A stretch of 64,000 nt of DNA, from positions 248,001 to 312,000 of the forward strand of contig NZ_LQIK01000031.1 of assembly GCF_001499855.1 (NCBI RefSeq), read 5' to 3'. A program made the translations under genes and the position numbers. Of the stretch, positions 42,073 through 51,822 are shown piece by piece; position 1 is the stretch's first letter; the number at the start of each line of letters is the position of its first letter. Source of the stretch: Mycobacterium sp. GA-0227b. Lineage in GTDB: Bacteria; Actinomycetota; Actinomycetes; Mycobacteriales; Mycobacteriaceae. Below the pieces are notes generated by a model. That model ran no database searches. It worked only from the letters and a program-made list of their open reading frames with translations, and was not told the DNA's origin.

Positions 42073-44430
42073 CTAGACCCGCCGCCGGCGCAGTGGCTCG
42101 CGCCCCGGCGGCTGCTGTGGCGTCGGCAGCAGCGGCTCGCACCGGTGGACCGGCACGGTGCTCGGCGCTCGGGAGTCCAGCTCCAGATCCTCGCCGCCGT
42201 GGCGGATCCACAGCGAAGCGTCCGGGCCGTCACGAAGCGTGTAGGTGACGTCGTCGTGGTTCACGTCGACGGTCAGCCGGAAGTTCCTCCACCGCAACCG
42301 GAATCGCAGACACGAGATCCCATCGGGCAGCCGCGGGTCCAGCGAAAGCACCCCTTCGTCGTCACGCAAGCCGCCGAAACCCGCCACCAGCGCTGTCCAC
42401 GCCCCGGCGAGCGACGCCATGTGCAGACCGTCGCGGGTGTTGCGGTGCAGATCCCGCAGATCGATCATCGCGGCTTCGTAGGTGTAGTCGTGAGCGAGTT
42501 CGAGATGACCGACGTCGGCGCACATCACCGCCTGCGTACAGGCCGACAGCGACGAATCCCGGGTCGTGCGTCGTTCGTAGTAGTCGACGTTGCGGGCCTT
42601 CTGTTCGGCGGTGAAAGCGTGGCCCTGCCAGTGCATCGCCAGCACCAGGTCGGCCTGCTTGAGCACCTGAGCCGGATAGAGCCGGACATACGGCTCGTTC
42701 ATCAGCAGCGGGTAGATCGTGTTGCTCGTGAAATCCCACTCCCGCAGCGTGGTGAAACCCTCGCACTGGGGATGCACACCCAGCTCCTCGTCGAACGGAA
42801 TGTGCGCGGAATCGGCGGCGTGGCGCCAAGCGGCCATCTCCTGGGTGGTGACGCCCGCGGCGTGGGCCGCGTCCACGTTGCGCGCGCAGGCGTCGGCGGC
42901 CGCCCGGAGGTTGGCCGCCGCCATCAAGTTCGTGAACACGTTGTCGCGCACCACGGCCGTGTACTCGTCGGGGCCGGTCACACCATCGACATGCCAGACC
43001 CCGTGTCGGTCGTGATGTCCGAGCGACTGCCACAGCCGGGCGGTCTCGATGAGCACGTTGAGCCCGCATTCCGCTTCCAGCGAATGGTCGCCGGTCACGA
43101 TGCGGTACCGCTCGAACGCCATCGCGATGTCGGCGTTGACGTGAAAGCCGGCGGTGCCTGCCGGCCAGTACGCCGAGCACTCCTCGCCGCGGATCGTGCG
43201 CCACGGGTATGCGGCACCTTCGAGATCGAGTTGAGCCGCCCGTTTCTGGGCGAGCGGCAGGATCGACGCGCGCCAGCGCAGCGCGTCGGCCGCCGCCGTC
43301 GGATGGGTGTAGGTCAGCACCGGAAGGACGTAACCCTCGGTGTCCCAGAAGGCGTGGCCGTCATAACCCGTTCCGGTCAGGCCTTTGCCGGGAATCGCGC
43401 GGCGCTCGGCGCGCGCGCTGGCCTGCAGCACGTGGAAGAGCCCGAAGCGAACCGCCTGCTGACAGTCGGGGTCGCCCTCCACCTCGACGTCGGCGCCGTC
43501 CCAGAAATCGTCGAGATACGCCCGCTGCGCATCGAGTAGGCCCTGCCAGCCGGTGTACCGGGCGCTGCTCAGCGCGGCGGCAGCCTGGTCCCGCAGGGCC
43601 GGCCGAGACCGCAGGCTGGACCACCCGTACGCGAGGTACTTGACGATGCGCAGCTGCTGGCCGGGCCGCAACCCGCAGATCACCGTGGTGTTGGCCCAAT
43701 CCAGGCCTGCGCCGGTGTCGACCTCGAAGCGGCCCGGCACCTCGATGTCGTGGTCCATCGCCGCGGCCATCATCAGGTTGCTGCCCCGGGTGCGGTGCAG
43801 CAGGATCGCGCCCCGGTCCGAGTGTTCGTGCTGTACCGGGTCCAATGGCTTCTCGAGAACGGCCGACACCCGCGGATCCTTCGACGACGCGGGCAACTCC
43901 TCGTTGGCGACGAGTTCGGATTGCAAAGTCACACGTGCGAACTCGTCGACCGCCTCCACGACATACTCGATTGCCGCGACACTGCGCTGGGTGAGCGAAA
44001 CAACCCGCGTGGAAACGACTTTGACCTTCTTGCCTGCCGGTGACTCCCAGAGCGCGGTGCGGGTCAGGGTGCCTGCCCGCAGATCCAGTACACGTTCGTG
44101 CTCGTGTAGAGCGCCGTAGCGCACGTCGAACGGTTCGTCGTCGACCAGCAGTCGCACCAGCTTGCCGTTGGTGACGTTGACGACGGTCTGCCCGTCCTCG
44201 GGATAGCCGAATCCGGCCTCGGCGTACGGCAGGGGACGGCACTCGTAGAAGGAGTTCAGGTACGTACCGGGAAGGGCGTGTGGTTCTCCTTCGTCGAGAT
44301 TTCCGCGTAACCCGATGTGACCGTTCGACAACGCGAACAGCGACTCCGATTGCGCGAGCATGTCGAGGTCGAGCGACGTCTCCCGGACCTGCCACGGCTC
44401 GACGGGGAATATGTCGTCGTTGAACGTCAT
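42073..44430 (-). CDS. Glycoside hydrolase/phosphorylase family 65 (Rv3401-like)
   Basis: 785 residues from the ATG at 44430, which overlaps the upstream HAD gene by 4 bp. The N-terminal beta-sandwich (about 1-280) begins DDIFPVEPWQVRETSLDLDMLAQSESLFALSNGHIGLRGN. The (alpha/alpha)6 barrel has GYDGHAFWDTEGYVLP and the catalytic acid in VTGPDEYTAVV (Glu about 489). A C-terminal sheet follows. GH65 includes maltose, trehalose and kojibiose phosphorylases or hydrolases; the neighbouring beta-phosphoglucomutase-like gene favours a disaccharide phosphorylase making beta-glucose-1-phosphate (inference). Confidence 0.92.
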   Translation of the reverse strand: MTFNDDIFPVEPWQVRETSLDLDMLAQSESLFALSNGHIGLRGNLDEGEPHALPGTYLNSFYECRPLPYAEAGFGYPEDGQTVVNVTNGKLVRLLVDDEPFDVRYGALHEHERVLDLRAGTLTRTALWESPAGKKVKVVSTRVVSLTQRSVAAIEYVVEAVDEFARVTLQSELVANEELPASSKDPRVSAVLEKPLDPVQHEHSDRGAILLHRTRGSNLMMAAAMDHDIEVPGRFEVDTGAGLDWANTTVICGLRPGQQLRIVKYLAYGWSSLRSRPALRDQAAAALSSARYTGWQGLLDAQRAYLDDFWDGADVEVEGDPDCQQAVRFGLFHVLQASARAERRAIPGKGLTGTGYDGHAFWDTEGYVLPVLTYTHPTAAADALRWRASILPLAQKRAAQLDLEGAAYPWRTIRGEECSAYWPAGTAGFHVNADIAMAFERYRIVTGDHSLEAECGLNVLIETARLWQSLGHHDRHGVWHVDGVTGPDEYTAVVRDNVFTNLMAAANLRAAADACARNVDAAHAAGVTTQEMAAWRHAADSAHIPFDEELGVHPQCEGFTTLREWDFTSNTIYPLLMNEPYVRLYPAQVLKQADLVLAMHWQGHAFTAEQKARNVDYYERRTTRDSSLSACTQAVMCADVGHLELAHDYTYEAAMIDLRDLHRNTRDGLHMASLAGAWTALVAGFGGLRDDEGVLSLDPRLPDGISCLRFRLRWRNFRLTVDVNHDDVTYTLRDGPDASLWIRHGGEDLELDSRAPSTVPVHRCEPLLPTPQQPPGREPLRRRRV

Positions 44431-45224
44431 GTGAGCAACTCCGCCAGGTCGGACACCACGACGTCGGCTCCGTTGCGTCGCAACGCTTCTGCCTGCCCCA
44501 CCCGGTCGACGCCGACCACCAGACCGAAGTGTCCGGCCCGTCCTGCCGCCACGCCGGACAGCGCGTCTTCGAACACGGCGCCTTGTCCGGGTTCGACGCC
44601 GAGAAGTTCCGCTGCGCGCAGGAACGAATCGGGTGCGGGCTTTCCGGCGATGTTCTCCTCCCGCAGCACGACACCGTCGACCCGGTGTCGCACGTATTGC
44701 GCCAGCCCCGTCAACTCGAGTACCTCGCGGGTGTTGGCGCTCGAGGAGACCACCGCGACCCCCAGTCCGGCGTTCGCGACCGCCTCCAGATAGCGGCGCG
44801 ATCCCTCGAACACCTCGACACCGTCGGTCTGCAGAACGCCCTGGAACATCTCGTTCTTCCGGTTGCCCAGCCCGGACACGGTTTCGCGCTCGGGCCCGTC
44901 GTCCGGGGCACCGTCGGGCAACTCGATGCCCCGGCTGAGCAGGAATGACCGCACGCCGTCCTCCCGCTTCTTGCCGTCGACGTAGCTCAGGTAGTCGCTC
45001 TGTACGTCGAACGGTGTGAACAACTCGCCGGTGCGTTCCGCCCGCCGTCGAAGGAAGTCGTCGAACATCGCCTTCCACGCCTTCTTGTGCACGCTCGCGG
45101 TGTCCGTGAGCACGCCGTCGAGGTCGAACAGCACCGCTCGGATCCCGGCGGGCAGACCAAGTTTTTCCGTCAGCTCTTCGGTTCCAGGCACCATTAACCC
45201 ATTCCCGTTATCGCGCGCGGGCAT
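44427..45224 (-). CDS. HAD hydrolase, beta-phosphoglucomutase family (Rv3400-like)
   Basis: 265 residues. The HAD nucleophile motif is VLFDLDGVLTDT, followed by a cap containing YLSYVDGKKREDGVRSFL, then VAVVSSSANT (motif II), GKPAPDSFL (motif III) and VFEDALSGVAAG (motif IV), all typical of beta-phosphoglucomutase. It would convert beta-glucose-1-P to glucose-6-P. The partner GH65 gene overlaps it by 4 bp. The start could be ATG at 45224 or the ATG at 45194; neither has a strong ribosome site. Confidence 0.9.
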   Translation of the reverse strand: MPARDNGNGLMVPGTEELTEKLGLPAGIRAVLFDLDGVLTDTASVHKKAWKAMFDDFLRRRAERTGELFTPFDVQSDYLSYVDGKKREDGVRSFLLSRGIELPDGAPDDGPERETVSGLGNRKNEMFQGVLQTDGVEVFEGSRRYLEAVANAGLGVAVVSSSANTREVLELTGLAQYVRHRVDGVVLREENIAGKPAPDSFLRAAELLGVEPGQGAVFEDALSGVAAGRAGHFGLVVGVDRVGQAEALRRNGADVVVSDLAELLT

Positions 45225-45533
45225 GCTTGTGCATCGAGGAACTTACTGCAGCGAAGGCGCGCAGGGGTGCCGATCACGCGGTCGACCCTGCGATGTGGGC
45301 GCCGGCGGCGCGGGCCCGAGCCTGCTGAGCGGAACGTGACTCGCGGTCCGGCGGCGTTAGGTGTTGGCGCGCATATCGTTTCGGCTTGCGGCGGCGAAGC
45401 GGCGGTGGCGACGCGCACTCGACTGCGCGGTTACGGCGTTGAACTGAAATTGACGCACACAGCAAACCGGTGCCTTATATTGAGCGAGCTTGCCGGTTCC
45501 CACCCGCAGGCGCTACCCGAGAAAGGGACACCG
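45225..45533. other. Intergenic region with probable promoter of the dispanin-like gene
   Basis: No gene is supported here. TTGACG (45450-45455) and TATATT (45476-45481) face the downstream gene with a somewhat long spacer of 20 nt. The rest of this 309-bp gap shows no repeat or RNA gene. Confidence 0.35.
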
Positions 45534-45860
45534 ATGACTTATCCGCCGCAGTCTCCGCCTCCGCCTCCGCCTCCGCAGGGGTACGGCCCGCCGCCCGGCG
45601 GTGTTCCCGCGCAGCAGCCCGACAGCAACCTCGTGTGGGGAATCCTCGTCACGGTGTTGTGCTGCTTGCCGTTTGGCATCGTGTCGATCGTGTACGCCAG
45701 CAAGGTGTCCGGGCTGTGGGCACAGGGTCAGTACGCGGAGGCGCAGAAGGCGTCGGACGACGCAAAGAAGTGGGCGATATGGGGTGCGATCGCCGGCGTG
45801 ATCGTCATCGTCATCTACGGGATCATCGCCGTCGCGGGCGGTATGTCGTACGGCATGTGA
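45534..45860 (+). CDS. CD225/dispanin-like membrane protein
   Basis: 108 residues: a Pro-rich N-terminus (PPPPPPPQGYGPPPGG), then SNLVWGILVTVLCCLPFGIVSIVYASKVSGLWAQGQYAEAQKAS, the CD225 signature (CCLPFGIVSIVYA), and a second membrane segment AIWGAIAGVIVIVIYGIIAVAGG. Members have two membrane segments; bacterial roles are unknown. The ATG at 45534 has GAAAGGGA upstream; the longer in-frame start 267 bp earlier is rejected. Confidence 0.88.
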   Translation: MTYPPQSPPPPPPPQGYGPPPGGVPAQQPDSNLVWGILVTVLCCLPFGIVSIVYASKVSGLWAQGQYAEAQKASDDAKKWAIWGAIAGVIVIVIYGIIAVAGGMSYGM

Positions 45861-45913
45861 CTGACATACGGCCGTTCGCCGCGCTGGGGGCGTCTGACGT
45901 CGACGCCGCCAAC

Positions 45914-45919
45914 TAGACT
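45914..45919 (+). promoter_or_regulatory. Leaderless -10 box of guaA
   Basis: TAGACT lies 6 nt before the GTG start at 45926, which fits transcription beginning at the start codon. No -35 box is obvious. Confidence 0.45.
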
Positions 45920-45925
45920 GGCCCG

Positions 45926-47518
45926 GTGACATCAGGATCTCTCCGACCCGTACTGGTTGTCGATTTCGGAGCGCAGTACGCGCAGTTGATCGCTCGCCGG
46001 GTCCGCGAGGCGCGGGTGTATTCCGAGGTGATCCCGCACACCGCCAGCGTGGGGGAGATCAAGGCCCGCGATCCTCAGGCCATCGTGCTCTCCGGCGGCC
46101 CGGCCAGCGTCTACGAGGACGGCGCCCCGCGGCTGAACCCGGAGCTGTTCGACTTGGACGTACCGGTGTTCGGCATCTGCTACGGCTTTCAGGCGATGGC
46201 ACAGGTGCTCGGCGGAACCGTCGCGCGCACCGGGACACGCGAGTACGGCCGCACCGAGTTGAAAGTCACTGGTGGAGCACTGCATTCGGATCTGCCGGCA
46301 ACTCAGCCGGTATGGATGAGCCATGGCGACGCGGTCACCGAGGCTCCCGAGGGCTTCGAGGTGGTGGCCGCCAGCACCGGTGCGCCGGTCGCGGCGTTCG
46401 AGAATCGGGCTCGGCGACTGGCCGGTGTGCAGTACCACCCCGAGGTGATGCACACGCCGCACGGTCAGCAGGTGTTGAGCCGCTTCCTGCACGAATTCGC
46501 CGGGATCGACTCGACCTGGACGCCGGCCAACATCGCCGAGGCGCTCGTCGAGCAGGTGCGCGAGGAGATCGGCGACGGGCGGGCCATCTGCGGGTTGTCC
46601 GGTGGGGTGGACTCTGCGGTGGCCGCCGCGCTCGTGCAACGGGCCATCGGCGACCGGTTGACATGCGTGTTCGTCGACCACGGGCTGCTGCGGGCGGGGG
46701 AGCGGGCGCAGGTGCAGCGTGACTTCGTCGCCGCCACCCACGCCAACCTGGTCACCGTCGACGTCGGCGACCGGTTTCTCGAGGCGCTGACGGGGGTGAC
46801 CAACCCGGAAGGCAAACGCAAGGTCATCGGCAGGGAGTTCATCCGGGCGTTCGAAGGGGCGGTGCGCGGCCTCGTGGAGGGTGGTGGCTCCGCCGACGAG
46901 CGCTTGCGCGAGGAGCCAACTGGTGATGTCGAATACCTGGTGCAGGGCACGCTGTATCCCGATGTGGTGGAGTCCGGCGGAGGTTCTGGCACCGCAAACA
47001 TCAAGAGCCACCACAACGTCGGGGGCCTGCCCGACGACCTGAAGTTCAAGTTGGTCGAGCCGCTGCGGTTACTGTTCAAGGACGAGGTGCGAGCGGTCGG
47101 CCGTGAACTGGGTCTGCCCGAGGAAATCGTTGCGCGCCAACCGTTTCCAGGCCCCGGCTTGGGCATCCGGATTGTCGGCGAGGTCACCGCATCGCGGCTG
47201 GAGACGCTGCGTCGCGCCGATGCGATCGCCCGCGAGGAACTCACCGCCGCCGGGCTCGACAACCAGATCTGGCAGTGCCCCGTCGTGCTGCTGGCCGACA
47301 TCCGGTCGGTGGGCGTGCAGGGCGACGGCCGGACCTACGGGCATCCGATCGTGCTGCGTCCGGTGTCCAGCGAGGACGCCATGACCGCCGACTGGACTCG
47401 GGTGCCTTACGAAGTGCTCGAACGCATCTCGACCCGCATCACCAACGAGGTGGCGGAGGTCAACCGAGTGGTGTTGGACGTGACGAGCAAACCGCCCGGC
47501 ACCATCGAGTGGGAGTAG
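45926..47518 (+). CDS. guaA: GMP synthase (glutamine-hydrolysing)
   Basis: Converts XMP to GMP with glutamine and ATP, completing the path started by GuaB2. 530 residues. The glutaminase domain has FGICYGFQAMAQVLGG (catalytic Cys about 85) and QYHPEVMHTPHG. The ATP pyrophosphatase domain has the PP-loop GLSGGVDSAVAAAL. The C-terminal dimerisation domain ends PGTIEWE, as expected. GTG at 45926 has a TAGACT box upstream and gives the usual N-terminus. Confidence 0.97.
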   Translation: MTSGSLRPVLVVDFGAQYAQLIARRVREARVYSEVIPHTASVGEIKARDPQAIVLSGGPASVYEDGAPRLNPELFDLDVPVFGICYGFQAMAQVLGGTVARTGTREYGRTELKVTGGALHSDLPATQPVWMSHGDAVTEAPEGFEVVAASTGAPVAAFENRARRLAGVQYHPEVMHTPHGQQVLSRFLHEFAGIDSTWTPANIAEALVEQVREEIGDGRAICGLSGGVDSAVAAALVQRAIGDRLTCVFVDHGLLRAGERAQVQRDFVAATHANLVTVDVGDRFLEALTGVTNPEGKRKVIGREFIRAFEGAVRGLVEGGGSADERLREEPTGDVEYLVQGTLYPDVVESGGGSGTANIKSHHNVGGLPDDLKFKLVEPLRLLFKDEVRAVGRELGLPEEIVARQPFPGPGLGIRIVGEVTASRLETLRRADAIAREELTAAGLDNQIWQCPVVLLADIRSVGVQGDGRTYGHPIVLRPVSSEDAMTADWTRVPYEVLERISTRITNEVAEVNRVVLDVTSKPPGTIEWE

Positions 47519-47594
47519 CTTTCCCCGCGAGCTGGGCCCATACCGCAGGTAGGGGATCGCGAAGTGCCCCTTTTCCGCCGCTTTTCGGGGCAGT

Positions 47595-48509
47595 TCAGGT
47601 CTGCTCGCCCTTGCTTCCGGCGTCTTTCTCGATGACGTCCCCGAGGACCTCACCGACCAGCGACTCGATCGTCGACTCGATCGAGAACGCCAAGGTCGCC
47701 GACACCGCGGACACCGCCTGGGTGCGGAACCGCACGAGCATGGTGATCAGTTCGGCGATCTCGGTGTCCGGCGGTAGCGCGGCGCCCGGGTTGATGCGGT
47801 CCAGCACCTCCTCGATGCCCGCCTGAACCAGGATGCCGCTGATCTGGTCGATCAGCGGGGCGATCCGCTCGTGCAGATCGATGAGCTTGTCGGTGCCGAC
47901 GCCGTACTGGCGGATGTCGTTGAACGCCTCGATGAGCTTGGGCCGCACGATGACGGCCTCTCCGTCCTCCAGCTTGATCACGCCGAGCCCGACCATCCGG
48001 TCGAAACCGGAGTCGTCGTCGACCAGCCGCCTCGCGTCGGCGACGCTCATCCGCTCGGGCTTCTCCGTCGCCCAGCTGCCCGCGATCGCCGATTCGAGCC
48101 CGAGGATCTCGCCGACGCCCTTGCCCTGCTCCCACGCCGACAACATCTCGCGCACGTGCGAGATGTTGTAGCCGCGGTCCAGCAGCGACGTGATCAGCCG
48201 CAACCGCGTCAGATGGGTGTCGTTGAACAGCGCGATCCGGCCGACCCGCAGCGGCGGGTGCAGTAGACCACGGTCGCGGTACACCCGGATGTTGCGGGTG
48301 GTGGTGCCGGCCAACCGGGCGAGTTCCTCGATGCGGTACTCGCCGGACGCCTCGACACCGTGGGGTTGCACGGCCGCGTCGAACAGTTGCGAGACCGCCG
48401 TCGCGACCACATCGCGTGAACCGCGGCGCACCCGTTTGTCCGCTCGCCGAAGCCCGTTGAGGATCGCCGAGATCGGTCCCGCCGGCGGTCGCGGCTGCCG
48501 TCCTGTCAC
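47595..48509 (-). CDS. MerR-family transcriptional regulator
   Basis: 304 residues, longer than simple MerR proteins. The winged-helix domain is about 55-125 (YRIEELARLAGTTTRNIRVYRDRGLLHPPLRVGRIALFNDTHLTRLRLITSLLDRGYNISHVREML). A long C-terminal ligand or dimerisation region follows, without the Cys pattern of metal sensors. The GTG at 48509 lies 1 bp after the monooxygenase stop, so it is the last gene of a four-gene operon and may regulate it. Confidence 0.9.
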   Translation of the reverse strand: MTGRQPRPPAGPISAILNGLRRADKRVRRGSRDVVATAVSQLFDAAVQPHGVEASGEYRIEELARLAGTTTRNIRVYRDRGLLHPPLRVGRIALFNDTHLTRLRLITSLLDRGYNISHVREMLSAWEQGKGVGEILGLESAIAGSWATEKPERMSVADARRLVDDDSGFDRMVGLGVIKLEDGEAVIVRPKLIEAFNDIRQYGVGTDKLIDLHERIAPLIDQISGILVQAGIEEVLDRINPGAALPPDTEIAELITMLVRFRTQAVSAVSATLAFSIESTIESLVGEVLGDVIEKDAGSKGEQT

Positions 48510-48510
48510 G

Positions 48511-49995
48511 TCAGGCCGGTGTCGTGACCGCGTAGGCGTCGCGCGCTACCACGACGTAGTCGTCGCGCCGGAAGTCCCGCATCTGTCGAAGATACTGGGT
48601 GGCGAAGCCCGGGTACATCGACGCGTTGAACCCGTCGGCGGTCAGGTACCAACTGCGGCAACCCGACATCCAGGTGGTCTTGGTCAGCCGCTTCTGGATC
48701 TGCTCGTTGTAGCGCCGCTGGACGTCCTCGCGCACATCGAGATAACGAAGGCGTTCGCGGAGAATGGTGGTGATCGCCCGCACGGTGTAGTCGAGTTGGC
48801 CCTCGACGTAGACCAGAAGCGAGTTGTGGCCCGGGCCGGAGTTCGGACCCGTCATGAAGAACAGGTTGGGGTAGCCGTGGGCGTTGACGCTCTTGTAGGC
48901 CTGTGCGCCGCCGGCCCAGTCCTCGCTCAGCTTGCGGCCACCGACACCGGTCACCGGAAACGGCGGTCCGGTCAGATGAACGTCGTAACCGGTGGCGAAA
49001 ACCACGCAGTCCAAGTGGTGTTCGACGCCGTCGCTGGTACGGATGCCGACCGGGCTCATGGTCGCGATCGGCCAGTCGATGAGCTTGCAATTGTCCCGTT
49101 GCAGCGCCGGATAGTAGTCACTGGACATCAACATCCGCTTGCAGCCCGGCGTGAAGTCGGGGGTGAGCTGGCGGCGCAGCCATGGATCCTTGACCTGTAA
49201 CCGTAAGTGCGCCTTGCCCAGCCGGGCAACCAGCCCAGTGAGCGGGGTGTCCCACACCAGCGCGGTCGCGGTGAGTTCGTGACCCCAGAACAACGCCTGC
49301 CGCGCGACCTCCTGCGCTGCAGGAACTTTCGCGAACAAGGTCTGCGCGGCAGCCGGTGTGGCGATGTCCAGTCGGGGCAGCACCCAGCCCGGCGTGCGCT
49401 GGAAGACCTTGACGAAGTCGGCTCGCTTCACCAGTTCGGGCACAATCTGCACCGCGCTGGCGCCCGTACCGACGACGGCCACCCGCTTGCCGGCGAAGTC
49501 GTAGTCGTGGTCCCACCGCGCGCTGTGGATCTTGTGACCCCGGTAGGTGTCGAGGCCGCGGATGTCGGGCCACTTGTGGTCGGGCAGCGGCCCGGATGCC
49601 ATGACGACGGTGCGCGCCCGAAAGCGTTTACGTCCCTTGGCTTTCACCGTCCACACACCATCGGCCTCATCGAAGTGCAGGCCGCTCACCTCAACACCGA
49701 ACCTGATGCGCTGGCGAAGACCGAAATCGTCAACCATGTCCTCGATGTGCGCGCGGATCTCCTCGCCCGGCGAGTAGGACCGAGTCCAGTTCGGATTCCT
49801 GGCGAACGAGAATGAGTACAGCAGCGACGGAATGTCGCATGCCGCACCGGGATAAGTGTTGTCGCGCCAGGTGCCGCCGACCCGGTCGCCGCGTTCGAGG
49901 ATGACGAAGTCCTGCACACCCGCCTCGGAGAGCTTGATCGCCGCGCCGATGCCGGTGAACCCGGCGCCGACGATCAGCGTGTCGTGGACCTCCAT
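48511..49995 (-). CDS. Flavin-containing monooxygenase (Baeyer-Villiger type)
   Basis: 494 residues. FAD loop GAGFTGIGAA (about 10-19), ERGDRVGGTWRDNTYPG with the FAD second motif, the fingerprint YRGHKIHSARWDHDYDF (a variant of FxGxxxHxxxW), the NADPH loop GTGASAVQIVP (about 180-190) and FATGYDVH are the class B flavoprotein monooxygenase marks. The substrate is unknown. It is the third gene of an operon with an SDR and a ferritin-like protein (spacing 1 bp on each side). Confidence 0.92.
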   Translation of the reverse strand: MEVHDTLIVGAGFTGIGAAIKLSEAGVQDFVILERGDRVGGTWRDNTYPGAACDIPSLLYSFSFARNPNWTRSYSPGEEIRAHIEDMVDDFGLRQRIRFGVEVSGLHFDEADGVWTVKAKGRKRFRARTVVMASGPLPDHKWPDIRGLDTYRGHKIHSARWDHDYDFAGKRVAVVGTGASAVQIVPELVKRADFVKVFQRTPGWVLPRLDIATPAAAQTLFAKVPAAQEVARQALFWGHELTATALVWDTPLTGLVARLGKAHLRLQVKDPWLRRQLTPDFTPGCKRMLMSSDYYPALQRDNCKLIDWPIATMSPVGIRTSDGVEHHLDCVVFATGYDVHLTGPPFPVTGVGGRKLSEDWAGGAQAYKSVNAHGYPNLFFMTGPNSGPGHNSLLVYVEGQLDYTVRAITTILRERLRYLDVREDVQRRYNEQIQKRLTKTTWMSGCRSWYLTADGFNASMYPGFATQYLRQMRDFRRDDYVVVARDAYAVTTPA

Positions 49996-49996
49996 G

Positions 49997-50929
49997 TCAG
50001 GCCGCCGGCTCGTGGGTGACCTCTTTGACCCAGCTCGGCACCGACGGCAGCAACGGCCTCGGGTACCGGTCGGACAGCCACACCATGGAGTTGGCGAGGA
50101 GGTGGTAGGGGTGGCGCGGGTTGGTGACGACGCCGGCGTAGCGCCGCAGGAAGCGGTATGTCGGCACCCGGTTGGTGTACTCGCCGCGATCGCCCAGTTC
50201 CTTGAACCTCTTCACCGCCCGGTACAGCCGCTCCGGCTCCATACCCATGGCGACGATCTCGTTGCGGATCCTGTTGATCAACGGTGCACCCATGACCGCG
50301 CCGATGATCAGCCCCGGAGTGGCGTTGTGGCCGACGAAGTCGATCAGCAACCGCCGGATCCTGGCATGGCCGATCATGTCGAGCACCTCGAAATCGACCA
50401 CGAGGTGCCGGGACTCGTCGTTGTTGATCTTCTCGAACACCCGGTGGCACACGGGGTCGTGCACCTCGTCGAGCAGGAACTTCAGCAGCGCGCCGTCGAG
50501 GGCGACCTCGAGCATCGGAATGACCGTGCCGAGCAGCGACAGCGGCATGTCGTCGGCCCACCGGTCCAGCCAGTCGATAGCCAGCCGGATGTTGACATTG
50601 GGCTCGGGGACCTCACCGTCTTCGAGCATTCCCCACCGCTTCATCAGCGCCAGTTCGGCGTTGGCGTGCCGTTGCTCCTCGGCATGGAAGTAGCGGTAGA
50701 TCTCCGCGATCGTCGGCGTCGGCGCCTTCTTGGCCAGCGCCGCGAACCCGCGTGCCCCGATGTTCTCGATCCAGCACAGGTCGGCCATGAAGGCCTTCAA
50801 CTTCGGGCGCTGCTCGTCGGTGACCAACTCGGCGCCAGGAGCGTCCCAGTCGATGTCGGCCAACGCCCACTGCCGGTCTTTGATCTTGGCCAGCATCGCG
50901 TCCATGTCGATCTTGGTCTTGGGGGTCAT
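49997..50929 (-). CDS. Ferritin-like diiron protein (metal-dependent hydrolase/oxygenase family)
   Basis: 310 residues, helical. Two ExxH metal motifs are visible: FHAEEQRHANAEL (about residues 80-92) and NNDESRHLVVDFEV (about 165-178), consistent with a four-helix diiron core, with further ligands from ENIGARG. The family is annotated variously as metal-dependent hydrolase or diiron oxygenase. It is translated in tandem with the monooxygenase (1-bp gap) and follows the SDR (10-bp gap), so a multi-step oxidation of one substrate is likely (inference). Confidence 0.85.
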   Translation of the reverse strand: MTPKTKIDMDAMLAKIKDRQWALADIDWDAPGAELVTDEQRPKLKAFMADLCWIENIGARGFAALAKKAPTPTIAEIYRYFHAEEQRHANAELALMKRWGMLEDGEVPEPNVNIRLAIDWLDRWADDMPLSLLGTVIPMLEVALDGALLKFLLDEVHDPVCHRVFEKINNDESRHLVVDFEVLDMIGHARIRRLLIDFVGHNATPGLIIGAVMGAPLINRIRNEIVAMGMEPERLYRAVKRFKELGDRGEYTNRVPTYRFLRRYAGVVTNPRHPYHLLANSMVWLSDRYPRPLLPSVPSWVKEVTHEPAA

Positions 50930-50939
50930 CGGGAACCTC

Positions 50940-51761
50940 CTAGGTGGTGACGCGGTTGGTGAGCCCGACGGCGCGGGTGTACGCCGTCGGCGTGAATCTT
51001 TTGATGCCCCAGCCGATTCGGGCGTCGAGCTGCGGCATGCAGTACAGGCGGCCGCGGTCGAGGGTGTCCAGGCAGGTGCGCGCCACCCGGCTCGGCGAGA
51101 AGCCGGTCCAGCGCATCAGCCGGTCGGCCAACTGGGTGGACCTGGCCGAGATACGGCCGGACTGGACGATGTTGGTTTTGACGAAAGTCGGGCACAGCGC
51201 CGTGACGTGCACGCCGGTGCCGCTCAGCTCGGCGGCCAGGGTCTCCGACAGCGACAGCACCCCCGCCTTGCTGACGTTGTAGGCGGCCATCCCCGGGGCC
51301 GCGCCGAACGCCGCGGCCGAGGCGACGTTGATGATGCCGCCGTAACCAGCGTCGCGCAGAATCGGCGCGAACACGTGACAGCCGTTTATCGGACCCCACA
51401 GGTTGATGTCGAGCACCCAGCGCCAGTCGTCGAGGCTCACCTCGCCGATCGGTAGCCCGCCGGCGCCGACGCCGGCGTTGTTGATCACCACGGTGGGCGG
51501 ACCGTCGAACCAGGATTGCGCCTCGTCGGCCAGCGCGGTGACATCCTCGATGCGGGTGACGTCGCAACGCATCGATATCGCCTGGCCGCCATCGTCTTTG
51601 ATCGCGTCTGCCGTTGTGCGGGCGGCGTTTTCGTCGATATCGCTGCACACCACCCGGCCACCGCGGTTGGCGAGTTCGATGGCGAAGGCGGCGCCGATGC
51701 CGCTGCCGGCGCCGGTGATGACGGCCGCGGCGTCGCGGCTTCGCTTGCGTCCGAAGATCAT
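50940..51761 (-). CDS. Short-chain dehydrogenase/reductase
   Basis: 273 residues from the ATG at 51761; longer in-frame readings (GTG at 51773, or ATG at 51926) add unrelated residues that run into a repeat region. The Rossmann loop is VITGAGSGIGAAFA (about 13-26), NNAG is present, and the catalytic YNVSK motif follows S...A in INVASAAAF...AYNVSK. It is the first gene of the operon with the ferritin-like and monooxygenase genes. The start is moderately certain. Confidence 0.88.
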   Translation of the reverse strand: MIFGRKRSRDAAAVITGAGSGIGAAFAIELANRGGRVVCSDIDENAARTTADAIKDDGGQAISMRCDVTRIEDVTALADEAQSWFDGPPTVVINNAGVGAGGLPIGEVSLDDWRWVLDINLWGPINGCHVFAPILRDAGYGGIINVASAAAFGAAPGMAAYNVSKAGVLSLSETLAAELSGTGVHVTALCPTFVKTNIVQSGRISARSTQLADRLMRWTGFSPSRVARTCLDTLDRGRLYCMPQLDARIGWGIKRFTPTAYTRAVGLTNRVTT

Positions 51762-51822
51762 CGCGTCACCCACGCAAGCACCGGCGCATCGTTGAGCACC
51801 GTCGAAGTACACCACCGATTGG

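Noticed and set aside
42073..45078. The GH65 frame extended upstream to 45078.
   Set aside because: The extension overlaps the HAD gene in another frame and has no GH65 features. The ATG at 44430 with a 4-bp overlap fits better.
45194..45418. A 74-codon minus-strand frame between the HAD and dispanin-like genes.
   Set aside because: No ribosome site or recognisable motif; amino-acid composition is Arg/Pro/Ala-rich, typical of random high-GC frames.
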